Of a stretch of DNA of 64,000 nt, positions 1 through 9,101 are shown piece by piece; positions within the stretch are counted from its first letter, which is position 1, and the number at the start of each line of letters is the position of its first letter. Location: NCBI GenBank assembly GCA_002734085.1, contig NVXV01000008.1, positions 62,001 to 126,000 of the forward strand. Direction: 5' to 3'. The position numbers and the translations under genes were made by a program. The notes beneath the pieces are model-generated. The model was not told the origin of the DNA, searched no databases, and saw only the letters and a program-made list of their open reading frames with translations. The stretch comes from Fluviicola sp. (GTDB lineage Bacteria > Bacteroidota > Bacteroidia > Flavobacteriales_D > Crocinitomicaceae).

Positions 1-896
1 TTTCTATTGGTCTTTTGATGAGTATTGCATTTGCTGCAAATATTGGTGGTACAGCAACGCTCATTGGTACACCACCAAATATACAAATGGCTGGAATTCT
101 TGATCAGGAATTTAATATGACAATTGATTTCTTCGAGTGGTTCATTGTTGGTTTTCCCTTCATGATTACGATGCTGACTATTACATACCTACTATTGCGT
201 CGTTATTTCGTTAAAAAATCTGATTTTCAAATGATGGATATTGCTCCTCGAAAACTTGATGTGAATCAGAAAAGAGTATTGACTTTGTTCTCTTTTGTCG
301 TTTTGTTTTGGATGGGACGGTCATTGCTTAATACAATCTTGCCATTTGAATTAAACGATACGGGTATAGCGTTGATAGGGGCGATGATACTTTTTATTGT
401 TCCTTCGGATGAACAAAAGCCTATATTAGCCTGGGAAGATCTCCAAAAACTTCCCTGGGGAATTTTATTCTTATTTGGTGGAGGATTGGCGTTAGCCAGT
501 ATTTTGGCTAACGCTAATATTGTGAACTACATGGTTAATGAAATGAAACCGTTAGTGACAATGCCCGCTATTATTTTGCTAGTCATCATTTTTGCAATCA
601 CAATTTTTTCAACAGAACTAATGTCAAACCTAGCATTGGTTAGTTTGATTATACCGTTGATGGGGAAATTTGCCATCGAAATGGATTTACCAATATTTGG
701 TATCGCTGCTGGAATCGCACTGAGTGCTAGTTGTGCTTTTATGCTTCCGGTCGCCACTCCTCCCAATGCCATTGTCTATTCGGCCAATTTGATAAAAATG
801 AAGAATATGTTGGTGTTTGGATTGCTACTCAATGTAATCACAGTGTTTATCGTTTCCGTTTTAATCTATTTCATGTTTTTCTATAACGGTATATAG
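1..896 (+). CDS. SLC13/DASS family anion symporter, 5'-truncated by window edge
   Basis: Inner-membrane symporter of the DASS (SLC13) family; the substrate (dicarboxylate or sulfate are usual) cannot be read from the sequence. The frame is open to the first bases of the window, so the N-terminal part lies upstream; the listed TTG/ATG at 15-20 are internal codons. Two family hallmarks are visible: GTATLIGTPPN close to the left edge and PVATPPNAIVY about 50 residues from the C-terminus, the two paired binding loops, with hydrophobic spans between and after. Its last 36 bases overlap the 3' end of the convergent bioF gene. An unrelated ArsB-type permease is less likely because both loops match DASS. 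Confidence 0.88.
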   Translation, partial: SIGLLMSIAFAANIGGTATLIGTPPNIQMAGILDQEFNMTIDFFEWFIVGFPFMITMLTITYLLLRRYFVKKSDFQMMDIAPRKLDVNQKRVLTLFSFVVLFWMGRSLLNTILPFELNDTGIALIGAMILFIVPSDEQKPILAWEDLQKLPWGILFLFGGGLALASILANANIVNYMVNEMKPLVTMPAIILLVIIFAITIFSTELMSNLALVSLIIPLMGKFAIEMDLPIFGIAAGIALSASCAFMLPVATPPNAIVYSANLIKMKNMLVFGLLLNVITVFIVSVLIYFMFFYNGI

Positions 897-1955
897 CCGA
901 TCAACTTCTTCAAAGGTATTGAATGCGTGTAAAGAAATTCTCAAACGTTCTTGATTCTCGGGAACAGTTGGAGCATAAATCGCTTTGACTCCTATTTTTT
1001 GTTTGTGTAACTCAGTTTCCAGTGACCTTAAGGTAGATCTATCCCTAAATACGATTGATTTTATTGGACTGATTGAATCACTTTGAATAGAAAAACGATC
1101 AAATTTATCATTAAAGTAAGCGATGATGGATTGTAGTTTGTCTTGTTTAATCTTGTAATCTGTTCTTTTTAATTGTTGTAGAATCAGACTTGTATCATTA
1201 GAAGAAAGGGCTGTAGTGTAAATAAAAGGCCTCGAATAATTAACTAGATAGTCAATAGTTGTAGCGTCACCAACAACACAAGCGCCATTAGCTCCAAATG
1301 CTTTTCCAAAGGTGATAAGCTTAAGGAAGGGCTTGATGTTTTTCTCAGCACAATATCCAGATCCATTCTCCCCGAATACACCTCCGCTGTGTGCCTCGTC
1401 TACAATTAAGTACGCTTGGTATTTTTCACAAATGTTGTAAATTTCTTGAAGTGGAGCAAAGTCACCATCCATGGAGTATAATGACTCAATTACCACAAAA
1501 ACAGTCGATTGAGAGTTCTTAATTAATTTATTACTTAAATCCGAAAAGTCGTTGTGTTTGAACTTAATTCCTTTTGCCAAAGAGAGTCGAACACCATCTT
1601 TGATACTTGCGTGTGAACGTTCATCGTATAAAATGACATCGTCTTTTTGAGGTAGGGAAGACAGTACACCTAAATTGGCTGAATACCCCGAATTAAAAAG
1701 CAAAGACTTTCCATTTTGAAATAGACCAGCACAATATTCTTCCAGTTGTAAATGTAAATCAGTTGTACCCGCAATAAGCCTTGAACTACCTACATTATTA
1801 GAATGGATTGTATCAAATTGAATAGAATTACCAAACCCCAAATAATCATTACTAAAAAAGTCGGTATAACCACTATAGCTCTTGAGAGATCTAAGATTAC
1901 CTCCTTTCTCTCTTTGTCGTAATTTAGACGTTAATCGCTGATGTAAATTTTTCAT
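861..1955 (-). CDS. bioF: 8-amino-7-oxononanoate synthase-like aminotransferase (BioF/KBL family)
   Basis: PLP enzyme of the alpha-oxoamine synthase family; BioF condenses pimeloyl-thioester with alanine in biotin synthesis. Visible motifs: SNDYLGFG near residue 35, GSSRLIAGT near 57, DERSHASIKDG, the PLP-ring aspartate in IVDEAHSGGVFG, and the Schiff-base lysine in TFGKAFGANG. At 364 aa it is slightly shorter than the usual 380-390. It lies 66 bases downstream of bioB on the same strand, which favours BioF over the sister enzymes 2-amino-3-ketobutyrate CoA ligase or serine palmitoyltransferase. It ends inside the 3' end of the convergent transporter gene. Confidence 0.9.
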   Translation of the reverse strand: MKNLHQRLTSKLRQREKGGNLRSLKSYSGYTDFFSNDYLGFGNSIQFDTIHSNNVGSSRLIAGTTDLHLQLEEYCAGLFQNGKSLLFNSGYSANLGVLSSLPQKDDVILYDERSHASIKDGVRLSLAKGIKFKHNDFSDLSNKLIKNSQSTVFVVIESLYSMDGDFAPLQEIYNICEKYQAYLIVDEAHSGGVFGENGSGYCAEKNIKPFLKLITFGKAFGANGACVVGDATTIDYLVNYSRPFIYTTALSSNDTSLILQQLKRTDYKIKQDKLQSIIAYFNDKFDRFSIQSDSISPIKSIVFRDRSTLRSLETELHKQKIGVKAIYAPTVPENQERLRISLHAFNTFEEVDRLYTVIEKHEID

Positions 1956-2021
1956 CTGATGTATTTATGTCTAAACTCTAAATCGAGTAGAAGTATTCAA
2001 AAAAATGGAAAAACCCACTAA

Positions 2022-3128
2022 TTACTTAGCAGAAACAACTTTTCGAGGAGCAAAATCACTATTTTTTTCAGAGTTTGCTCTAGCTTCAGCCAATTCCTTT
2101 TCTCTTGCAGCTGCTTTCTTTTTCTTTTCTTCAATTAATTCATCAGTTTTACTTTCAGGTTTTTCACCATCCTGAAATGGAGCTTTTGGTTTTAAACCTA
2201 AGATTTCGAATAACTCTTTGTCCTCGTTAAACTCAGGGTTTGGAGTAGTCAACAGCATATCTCCTGCAAAAATTGAACTAGCACCCGCCATAAAACAAAG
2301 TGCTTGACCTTCTTTAGACATTGAAGTTCGTCCAGCTGATAATCTCACTACAGACTCAGGAAAAACAATTCTTGTGGTAGCGACCATTCTCACCATCTCC
2401 CAAATCTCAACAACTTTTTGATCCGCCATTGGTGTTCCTTCAACAGGAACAAGCGCATTGATTGGAATTGATTCTGGTGGAGTGTCCATTTTGATATAAG
2501 ACATCAATAGTCCCATACGGTCTTCAATAGACTCTCCCATTCCTATAATTCCTCCTGAACAAACAGATATCCCTGCGTTTTTAGCGTTATCGATAGTAGA
2601 AAGACGATCTTGGTATTCTCTGGTAGAAATGATATCGTCGTAATAATCTTCACTTGTATCTAAGTTGTGATTATAAGCATATAAACCAGCATTTTTAAGT
2701 CTTTTGGCCTGTTCGTCAGACATCATTCCGAGTGTACAACAAACTTCCATATCGAGTCCGTTTACCGCCTGAACCATTTGAATCACATTGTCAAAATCAC
2801 GATTATCGCGAATATTTCTCCAAGCAGCACCCATACAAAGACGAGAAGATCCATTTGCTTTAGCATTTTTTGCTTGTTCAATCACAGATTCAACAGACAT
2901 CAATTTCTGAGCGTTAACATCTGTGTGGTAACGAGCAGCCTGCGGACAATATCCGCAGTCTTCAGGACATCCACCTGTCTTAATACTCAATAGAGAGGAC
3001 ATTTGTACTTCTAAAGGGTTGTGATGCTCTCTGTGTACCGTTGCAGCTTTGTACAATAACTCCATTAAAGGTGTATTGTATAACTCTACTAAATCTTCTT
3101 TTGTTTTGTATGCTGGGTTTACTTTCAT
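2022..3128 (-). CDS. bioB: biotin synthase (radical SAM)
   Basis: Radical-SAM enzyme that inserts sulfur into dethiobiotin in the last step of biotin synthesis. The SAM cluster motif CPEDCGYC is present near residue 55, followed by CPQAARYHT and the conserved CSGGIIGMGES and NALVPVEGTP segments. The ORF track starts at a TTG (3149), but that TTG is part of a TATATTTG promoter box, so the ATG at 3128 (MKVNPAYKTK) is chosen. About 45 residues at the C-terminus (KSKTDELIEEKKKKAAAREK...) form a charged helical tail beyond the catalytic barrel. It is the first gene of a bioB-bioF unit; other bio genes are not in this window. Confidence 0.95.
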   Translation of the reverse strand: MKVNPAYKTKEDLVELYNTPLMELLYKAATVHREHHNPLEVQMSSLLSIKTGGCPEDCGYCPQAARYHTDVNAQKLMSVESVIEQAKNAKANGSSRLCMGAAWRNIRDNRDFDNVIQMVQAVNGLDMEVCCTLGMMSDEQAKRLKNAGLYAYNHNLDTSEDYYDDIISTREYQDRLSTIDNAKNAGISVCSGGIIGMGESIEDRMGLLMSYIKMDTPPESIPINALVPVEGTPMADQKVVEIWEMVRMVATTRIVFPESVVRLSAGRTSMSKEGQALCFMAGASSIFAGDMLLTTPNPEFNEDKELFEILGLKPKAPFQDGEKPESKTDELIEEKKKKAAAREKELAEARANSEKNSDFAPRKVVSAK

Positions 3129-3146
3129 TGAATTAATTTTACTAGA

Positions 3147-3154
3147 CAAATATA
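3147..3154 (-). promoter_or_regulatory. Bacteroidetes-type -7 box for bioB
   Basis: On the minus strand TATATTTG matches the TAnnTTTG -7 element 19 bases before the chosen bioB ATG. A well-spaced TTG -33 box is not convincing. The box overlaps the TTG start proposed by the ORF track, which argues against that start. Confidence 0.5.
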
Positions 3155-3448
3155 ATTAGCTGAGTTGAACAAACGAGGTGATTTTTGGAAAAGTTATCAA
3201 AAAGTCGCTTTTAATGAAAACGTCTTTCGACCTAATGATGTGAGTACAGAAAATGACAAACGATTTTTAATAATGAATAGGAGAACAATATAAAAATCGC
3301 AGATTCTACCCACTGCATAACTAAAAATGCCTAAATTCCAGAAAATCGATATTAATTCCAACTATCACCCCAAACTCCATTAGTCACTAAAAACCACTTG
3401 TGGTTTGTCGTCACCAGTCACTAGTCACTCTCAACAAGTCCCTCCTCA
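3155..3448. other. intergenic stretch with short palindrome and GTCACTA repeats
   Basis: No coding frame is convincing. It holds a short perfect palindrome, AAACCACTTGTGGTTT (3391-3406), followed by several copies of GTCACTA/AGTCACT between 3381 and 3430. This may be a degenerate low-complexity repeat; no terminator T-run follows it on either strand. Confidence 0.4.
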
Positions 3449-4186
3449 CTACAAATAAATTTGAATTCCAAAATTAAAACCGAAAGCATAAGGTTTTCTA
3501 ATATAAGGTCCTTGTTCATTGTAGTTATTTGTGAGTTGTCTTCGTCCTTCCAACATAGCAAAGATTCCGTAATGTGGATTCAGTTGTACTCTTGTACCGA
3601 GAGTGGCTATGGCATCGATTACAAAAAAGTTGAATTTATCCTTTACGATTACATCTTCCGTTACTTCGTTATCATTTAAGTCTAATGTCGTAATTTCTCT
3701 TTTTAAAGACAAAAATGCTTTAGGCATTACCCCAATTCCACCGTAGAATGAAATCTCATTGCCGTAGGTATAAGCGACCCGAATAGGAAAGGAGATATGG
3801 CGATATGTGTTAACGTATCTATACACGCTATCAGTTGTGGTATAATCGTACGCTTCCCTATTACTTGTATAACCAACACCTATTTCGAATAGTAGGTTCT
3901 TATTGAGTTCGCTTCGTACTCCAGCAGCATAAGATGTTGTCCAAGCGGCTTCTTCAAATTCTCTTTCTCCTAGTTCTTCACCAAAAAGATTGTCGTTTGG
4001 AGTTAATGTACGGAACGTGTAGCAGGGAGAAACGCCGAAATACAGTTCAAAACCGTTCTTCTCTTTTACTTCTTTTGTTTTCTCTGGAGCTTCTTCCTGT
4101 TCGTCTGTTTCCGAATCATCTGTTATAATTTGAGCTCCTAAATTGAATGCGACTAAAAGTATCGGTAAAAAAAGAAATTTTCTCAT
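3449..4186 (-). CDS. outer-membrane beta-barrel protein (porin/OmpW-like)
   Basis: Predicted small outer-membrane barrel. A Sec signal peptide is clear (MRKFLFLPILLVAFNLGAQ), followed by an acidic, low-complexity linker rich in Glu/Asp/Lys up to about residue 45. The remaining ~200 residues alternate polar and aromatic/hydrophobic positions (for example FELYFGVSPCYTF, FEIGVGYTSN, YGIFAMLEGRRQL) and end on FGFNFGIQIYL, a typical terminal barrel strand. No catalytic motif is seen and the ligand is unknown. It is transcribed away from the AsmA-like gene at 4276, and their shared 90-base gap must hold both promoters. Confidence 0.7.
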   Translation of the reverse strand: MRKFLFLPILLVAFNLGAQIITDDSETDEQEEAPEKTKEVKEKNGFELYFGVSPCYTFRTLTPNDNLFGEELGEREFEEAAWTTSYAAGVRSELNKNLLFEIGVGYTSNREAYDYTTTDSVYRYVNTYRHISFPIRVAYTYGNEISFYGGIGVMPKAFLSLKREITTLDLNDNEVTEDVIVKDKFNFFVIDAIATLGTRVQLNPHYGIFAMLEGRRQLTNNYNEQGPYIRKPYAFGFNFGIQIYL

Positions 4187-4275
4187 GTTTTTTATTAATT
4201 TAATAGCAAGATGAAAAATATAATTTATCTTTAGCTAACTGAATAAAACTAACTTTATAAAACAAATTTAATCAT

Positions 4276-7176
4276 ATGTCTGCAAGAAAGTCTAAAAAAA
4301 AGAAGTCTTTATTTCGAAGAATATTAAAATGGACAGGAATCACTTTTGTTCTTCTGTTGATTATACTGATTTCAATTCCTTTTTTATTTAAAGATGAACT
4401 GAAGGAATATGCGCTGCAAGAGGCAAATAAATTCTTGAAAGCAGACGTTGCACTTGGAGACTTTGATTTAACTTTCATATCTACCTTTCCTGACATGACG
4501 ATTCGTTTTGATGATGTTAAAATTACAGGACGAGATGAATTTAAAGGTGTTGAGCTAATAAATGTGAAATCCCTTGAGGCTGAGTTAGGTTTTTGGAGTG
4601 TAATTGGAATGGAGAACATTGAGATTTACGGAATTTCACTTGTTGAGCCCCGAATAGATGTTCGTGTCTTGGAAAACGGTGTTGCCAATTACGACATTGT
4701 AAAATCAGAGGAAGAAATGGCTGAAGAAGAGGAAACAACCGAAGAATCCCATTTCAAGCTCTCTCTAGACCATTACGAGATTGTAGATGGACACATTCGC
4801 TATGATGACAAGTTGGGGAACATGTATGCAGATATTGTTAAGCTTAACCACTCTGGAAACGGAGATTTAACAGCTGATGTAATTGATTTTGAAACAAAAA
4901 CTTCAATGGATGCATTGACGATTGATATGGGAGGAATCTCCTATCTATCGCGCGTAAAGACAGACTTGATTTTGAATTTATTGATGGAATTTAAAGAGGG
5001 AAGTGATAAATTCACCTTAGAAGAAAATGAATTGAAGTTGAACTCACTAAAACTTTCTTTTGAAGGATTCTATGAAATGCTTGAGGGGTATGAAAATATG
5101 GACATCAAGTTAAAAGCAGATCAGACGAGCTTTAAAGATTTATTATCCTTAATCCCTGCGTTTTATCACACGGGTTATGAGAGTATGGTGGCCAAAGGAA
5201 ACATGAGTCTTAACGGATTTGTAAAAGGGAAGATGGATGCTTCAAATCTGCCAGCTTGGGATTTCGGAACTTCTATTAAAGGAGCTTCTATAGCTTACCC
5301 AGATATGCCTTCAACGATTGATAATATTGCTGTTGTAGCTTCTTCTGCATTTCCAGGTGGAGATAATTTAGATAAAATGACCATTGATGTAGATAAATTC
5401 CACGCAGACTTTGTTGGAAATACAATTGATGCTAACTTCTTTATGAAAAATCCAATGACAGATCCATATATGAAGTCAAAGCTGATTGCAAATGTCGATT
5501 TGGCTAGTTTAGACAAGGTGATGCCGATGGAAGAAGGAGAGAAGTACAATGGAAAACTTGTTTCTGATATTCAAATTGAAGGACGAATGTCGACACTTGA
5601 AAGAGAAGAATACGAAAAATTTGATGCTTCAGGAACATTGTCGCTTTCTGATTTCCATTATGAATCAAAAGACTTACCTGATGCTGTAGATGTGAAAGAT
5701 ATGGTATTTGAGTTTTCACCACAGAAATTGAATTTGGCGAACTTAGAAGGACAAATGGGTAAAAGTGATTTTAAAATGAATGGTGATGTTGAAAATTATA
5801 TGGGTTATATTTTTAGAGACGAACCATTAAAAGGAACGTTTGATTATCATTCCAATGTACTTGATTTGGATGCAATGGTGCCCGCTTCTGAAGCTTCGAC
5901 ATCTACTGCTGAAACAACTGAGGGAGCTAGCTCAGAAGGAGCTCCAACGATTGAAGAAGAACCGGTACTAGTTCCAGGAAACATTGATTTCGTGTTAAAC
6001 TCTTCTATCAATGAACTGATTTATGATGGAATGGATATCAAGAATGTGAAAGGAAAAATGACCATTCGTAATGAAGAGTTAACCCTTGAGAATCTCACCA
6101 TGAATACAATGGAAGGTTCTGTTGGACTGTCTGGTAAATACAATACGCAGGACCATCAGCAGCCGAAAATGGCATTCAACTATAGTTTGAAAGACATTGA
6201 CATTAATAAATTGTCGAATAATTTTTTAACGATTGAAACTTTAGCACCTATATCCAAATATGCGCAGGGTAAAATATCTTCAGAATTTAGTATGACAGGT
6301 GACTTGACACCAGGTTTTGAGCCTGTTTATAATTCCTTATCTGGAAGTGGCAATCTTTTTGCGAACAAAGTTTCGATAGAAGGATATGAGCCTTTAGAGA
6401 AGCTAGCAGAGACTTTACAAATAAAGGAGTTAAAGAATCAAACATTGGATAACCTTGATGCAAGATTTAGCTTTGCTGATGGCAAAGTAGCAGTTAAACC
6501 ATTTACCATCAAAATGGGTAAGATAGGAACTGAGGTTTCTGGAACGACATCATTTGAACAAGACATAGACTACACTTTACAAATGAATATACCTAAGGAA
6601 GAAATTCCAGGAGAGATATTGAAGGCTGCCGAAAAAGCAATAGAGCAAGCGAAGAAAATCCCAGGATTTAAAATGAAAGAGCTTCCAGCTACTATTCCTG
6701 TAACGGCACTTGTTACCAATAAAGTGACTGATCCAAAGATCAAAACTAACATGAAAGAAAAAATCATGGAGTTAGCAGGAGACATTAAAGGAGGAGTTGA
6801 AGATTTCATCGATGACAAAGTACAAGAAGCAAAAGACACCATAAATGCTGTAGTTGACGACACAAAAGAAAAAGCGAAAGAAGAATTAGAAAAACAAAAG
6901 AAAAAAATTCTAGCCGACGCCCAAAAACAAGCTGACAAAGTCGTAGCCGAAGGAAAGAAGCAAGCAGATAAAGTTAGAGAAGAAGGTGACAAGAACGCTC
7001 AAAAACTAATCGACGAAGCAGGAAGCAATCCACTTAAGAAAAAAGCTGCCGAAGTTTCTGCGAAGAAGGTTCGTGAAGAGGCGGAGAAGCAAGCAAAACA
7101 GATTGAAAAAGAATCTCAGCAACAAGCGGATAAGATTATGTCTGAGGCTAGGAAGCAGGCTGATGAGTTGGAGTAG
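4276..7176 (+). CDS. AsmA family envelope protein with C-terminal coiled coil
   Basis: Large periplasmic protein anchored by one N-terminal membrane helix (residues about 13-35) after a very basic start (SARKSKKKKSLFRR). The next ~800 residues are beta-rich AsmA-type sequence. AsmA/TamB relatives are bridge-like proteins linked to outer-membrane assembly and lipid transport; that role is taken from the family. The last ~150 residues switch to a Lys/Glu/Ala-rich helical tail with recurring KQADK and QADK units (KKQADKVREEG, QQADKIMSEARK), predicted to be a long coiled coil. A low-complexity Ser/Thr/Glu linker occurs near residue 535-565. A second AsmA-like gene follows after about 240 bases. 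Confidence 0.85.
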   Translation: MSARKSKKKKSLFRRILKWTGITFVLLLIILISIPFLFKDELKEYALQEANKFLKADVALGDFDLTFISTFPDMTIRFDDVKITGRDEFKGVELINVKSLEAELGFWSVIGMENIEIYGISLVEPRIDVRVLENGVANYDIVKSEEEMAEEEETTEESHFKLSLDHYEIVDGHIRYDDKLGNMYADIVKLNHSGNGDLTADVIDFETKTSMDALTIDMGGISYLSRVKTDLILNLLMEFKEGSDKFTLEENELKLNSLKLSFEGFYEMLEGYENMDIKLKADQTSFKDLLSLIPAFYHTGYESMVAKGNMSLNGFVKGKMDASNLPAWDFGTSIKGASIAYPDMPSTIDNIAVVASSAFPGGDNLDKMTIDVDKFHADFVGNTIDANFFMKNPMTDPYMKSKLIANVDLASLDKVMPMEEGEKYNGKLVSDIQIEGRMSTLEREEYEKFDASGTLSLSDFHYESKDLPDAVDVKDMVFEFSPQKLNLANLEGQMGKSDFKMNGDVENYMGYIFRDEPLKGTFDYHSNVLDLDAMVPASEASTSTAETTEGASSEGAPTIEEEPVLVPGNIDFVLNSSINELIYDGMDIKNVKGKMTIRNEELTLENLTMNTMEGSVGLSGKYNTQDHQQPKMAFNYSLKDIDINKLSNNFLTIETLAPISKYAQGKISSEFSMTGDLTPGFEPVYNSLSGSGNLFANKVSIEGYEPLEKLAETLQIKELKNQTLDNLDARFSFADGKVAVKPFTIKMGKIGTEVSGTTSFEQDIDYTLQMNIPKEEIPGEILKAAEKAIEQAKKIPGFKMKELPATIPVTALVTNKVTDPKIKTNMKEKIMELAGDIKGGVEDFIDDKVQEAKDTINAVVDDTKEKAKEELEKQKKKILADAQKQADKVVAEGKKQADKVREEGDKNAQKLIDEAGSNPLKKKAAEVSAKKVREEAEKQAKQIEKESQQQADKIMSEARKQADELE

Positions 7177-7250
7177 GATCGGAGAGAAAGGTATGTTGGA
7201 TGGAGTAGTAGTTGTTGTATTTGCTAAACTATTTAGTATGGAATCAAACG

Positions 7251-7335
7251 ATCACGGATGCAATCGCGCGATAGCGTTTGTTTTTACTGTATGAATAAGA
7301 AATGCGCCCAGCTCGTGCACGATTGCATCGCGTTC
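7251..7335. repeat. GC-richer inverted repeat, possible intergenic palindromic element
   Basis: GATGCAATCG at 7257-7266 and its exact reverse complement CGATTGCATC at 7320-7329 flank about 53 bases that also hold the palindrome ATCGCGCGAT and a CAAACG...CGTTTG pair followed by TTTTT. The stretch is visibly richer in GC than its surroundings. It may be a terminator for the AsmA gene or a member of a REP-like repeat family. Confidence 0.45.
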
Positions 7336-7420
7336 GCTGGACTCCTTACAAAAACTTAAAAATCTACTTCAATTAATCAACTATTTTCCTTAACTTCAAT
7401 CAACTTACTATAATTAGAAA

Positions 7421-9052
7421 ATGTTTAAGGTCAAAAAGAAATGGTTGCGAAGAACGCTTCGAGTAATTACTGTATCAGTTGCTCTAATAGTCATATTTGT
7501 TTATTTTTTCCTCGAGGGTATTGTTATTAGTAGGTTAGAGAGTAAGTTGGATAATTCTTATGGTAAGTCTTACGCAATCACCTATAATGAAATAAATTAC
7601 AGTGTTTCATTTACCAGTCTTTCTGTTGAATTGACAGATGTTAAAATCAAAACGGATACGGTTAAAGCAAAAAAGAATAAAAGCCCTGTGATTGATTTAG
7701 AGAGTAAATCAGTTGGTGTAAGTAAAATGTCCTTATGGAGCTTTTTTGTGTTGTCTGAAATGGATGTAAGTACTATTACGATTGATACTCCGCATCTTTC
7801 TATAGCAAAAAACAAAGAATTTGAAATTGATGACGAATCTAAACCTATTGAAGAAGAGCTGGATATTTCCACAAACATTAAAAGTATTAGGTTTGATGAA
7901 TTCAAAATTAATAATGGTTCTGCTGTTTTCTATAAGGACGTAAAGATGACAGACACTTTGTTTAGATTAAATGACCTTGATTTTCGTGCTCTGGAATTTG
8001 AGTCTGTCAAAGAAAATCTTTCGGAGTTGCTAATCATGGATAAATATAGTAAGCTTAGTGTTGAGAGTAAGTCATTTAATCTCAATTTAGGTGAGGATAA
8101 CTACACCATTTTTGTTAAAAAATTTGATGGCGAGTTAATTGCCGGAGATTTGCAACTCAAAGACATCCATTTTAAACCTCCGACCGATAAGCTTAGATCA
8201 GGTAAAGAATATCGGGGAGATGTAAAAATAAACCAGTTAAATCTATATGGTGTTAAACACATCATGGACGATAAAATTAACTTATCAGCTGATACTGCTG
8301 TTATTATAGATACGCATATCGATTTGACGAAAAACCAAGCTTTGAGTAATCAAAGAGAAAAAGTGTTGTGGATGGAGAACTTATTGTCATTAAAAGAGGA
8401 GTTATCTATCAATATTCTGAAATTTAAAAATTGCTCGCTTGCTTCTGAAATTAAAAAGCTGGACGGTGACAAAAACTATAAACTTGAACTTACAAAGCTA
8501 AATGGTGAAATTTCAAATATCAATACCAAAGGTGATTCAGAAAACTTAAAAATCGAACTACAATCGAATGTGTTTAAAACCGGTGAGTTAAATATGACAG
8601 TAACATTTCCTTATGATGACCCACTCGTTTCTAATTTTGAAGGAACCATTTCAAACATTGATCTCAAGTCTTTCAATGAATTAATTGTAAAAATGTTCTC
8701 TCTAAAAATCGAAGAGGGTATGCTAAGTACTTTGAGTTTTAGAGGGAAAAGCTACGATAATGTGAGTAAAGGAAAATTGATTTTTGAATACAAAGATTTG
8801 AAAGGAAGTTTTATCAAAGAAAGTAATGGAGAAAGGAAGCAGGCTCTATTAATTTCAAAGTTGATGAACCTGATAATTCATTCATCAAACCCACGATCTG
8901 GAGAAACTCAACCCGAAGAAGTCGAATTTGCCTTCACTAAAGAAAAACATCATGGTCAGATTATGCTATGGTTAGGAGGTATAATTGATGGGACTGTTCT
9001 AACAATAATAGGCAAAAAGAAACATGATTTCTTACTGAATCGAATGGAGTGA
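7421..9052 (+). CDS. AsmA-like/DUF748-like membrane-anchored envelope protein
   Basis: One N-terminal membrane helix (residues about 10-32, RVITVSVALIVIFVYFFLEGIVI) follows a basic start, and the rest is a beta-rich periplasmic domain. The layout, the phrase pattern SLSVELTDVKI and the WSFFVLSEMDVSTITIDTPHLSI stretch recall AsmA/DUF748-type proteins, but the match is by eye only. It is shorter than its upstream neighbour and lacks the coiled-coil tail. Function is unknown beyond a likely envelope role. It faces a convergent T9SS cargo gene, 49 bases away. Confidence 0.65.
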   Translation: MFKVKKKWLRRTLRVITVSVALIVIFVYFFLEGIVISRLESKLDNSYGKSYAITYNEINYSVSFTSLSVELTDVKIKTDTVKAKKNKSPVIDLESKSVGVSKMSLWSFFVLSEMDVSTITIDTPHLSIAKNKEFEIDDESKPIEEELDISTNIKSIRFDEFKINNGSAVFYKDVKMTDTLFRLNDLDFRALEFESVKENLSELLIMDKYSKLSVESKSFNLNLGEDNYTIFVKKFDGELIAGDLQLKDIHFKPPTDKLRSGKEYRGDVKINQLNLYGVKHIMDDKINLSADTAVIIDTHIDLTKNQALSNQREKVLWMENLLSLKEELSINILKFKNCSLASEIKKLDGDKNYKLELTKLNGEISNINTKGDSENLKIELQSNVFKTGELNMTVTFPYDDPLVSNFEGTISNIDLKSFNELIVKMFSLKIEEGMLSTLSFRGKSYDNVSKGKLIFEYKDLKGSFIKESNGERKQALLISKLMNLIIHSSNPRSGETQPEEVEFAFTKEKHHGQIMLWLGGIIDGTVLTIIGKKKHDFLLNRME

Positions 9053-9101
9053 ATTTTTGATTCCCATCTTGTTAATTGTTGAAAGCAACATATTACTTTA
9101 G

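Noticed and set aside
6570-6992. ORF of 140 aa on the minus strand
   Set aside because: Antisense to the coiled-coil tail of the AsmA gene; low-complexity Ser/Phe product produced by the Lys/Glu/Ala codons of the real gene.
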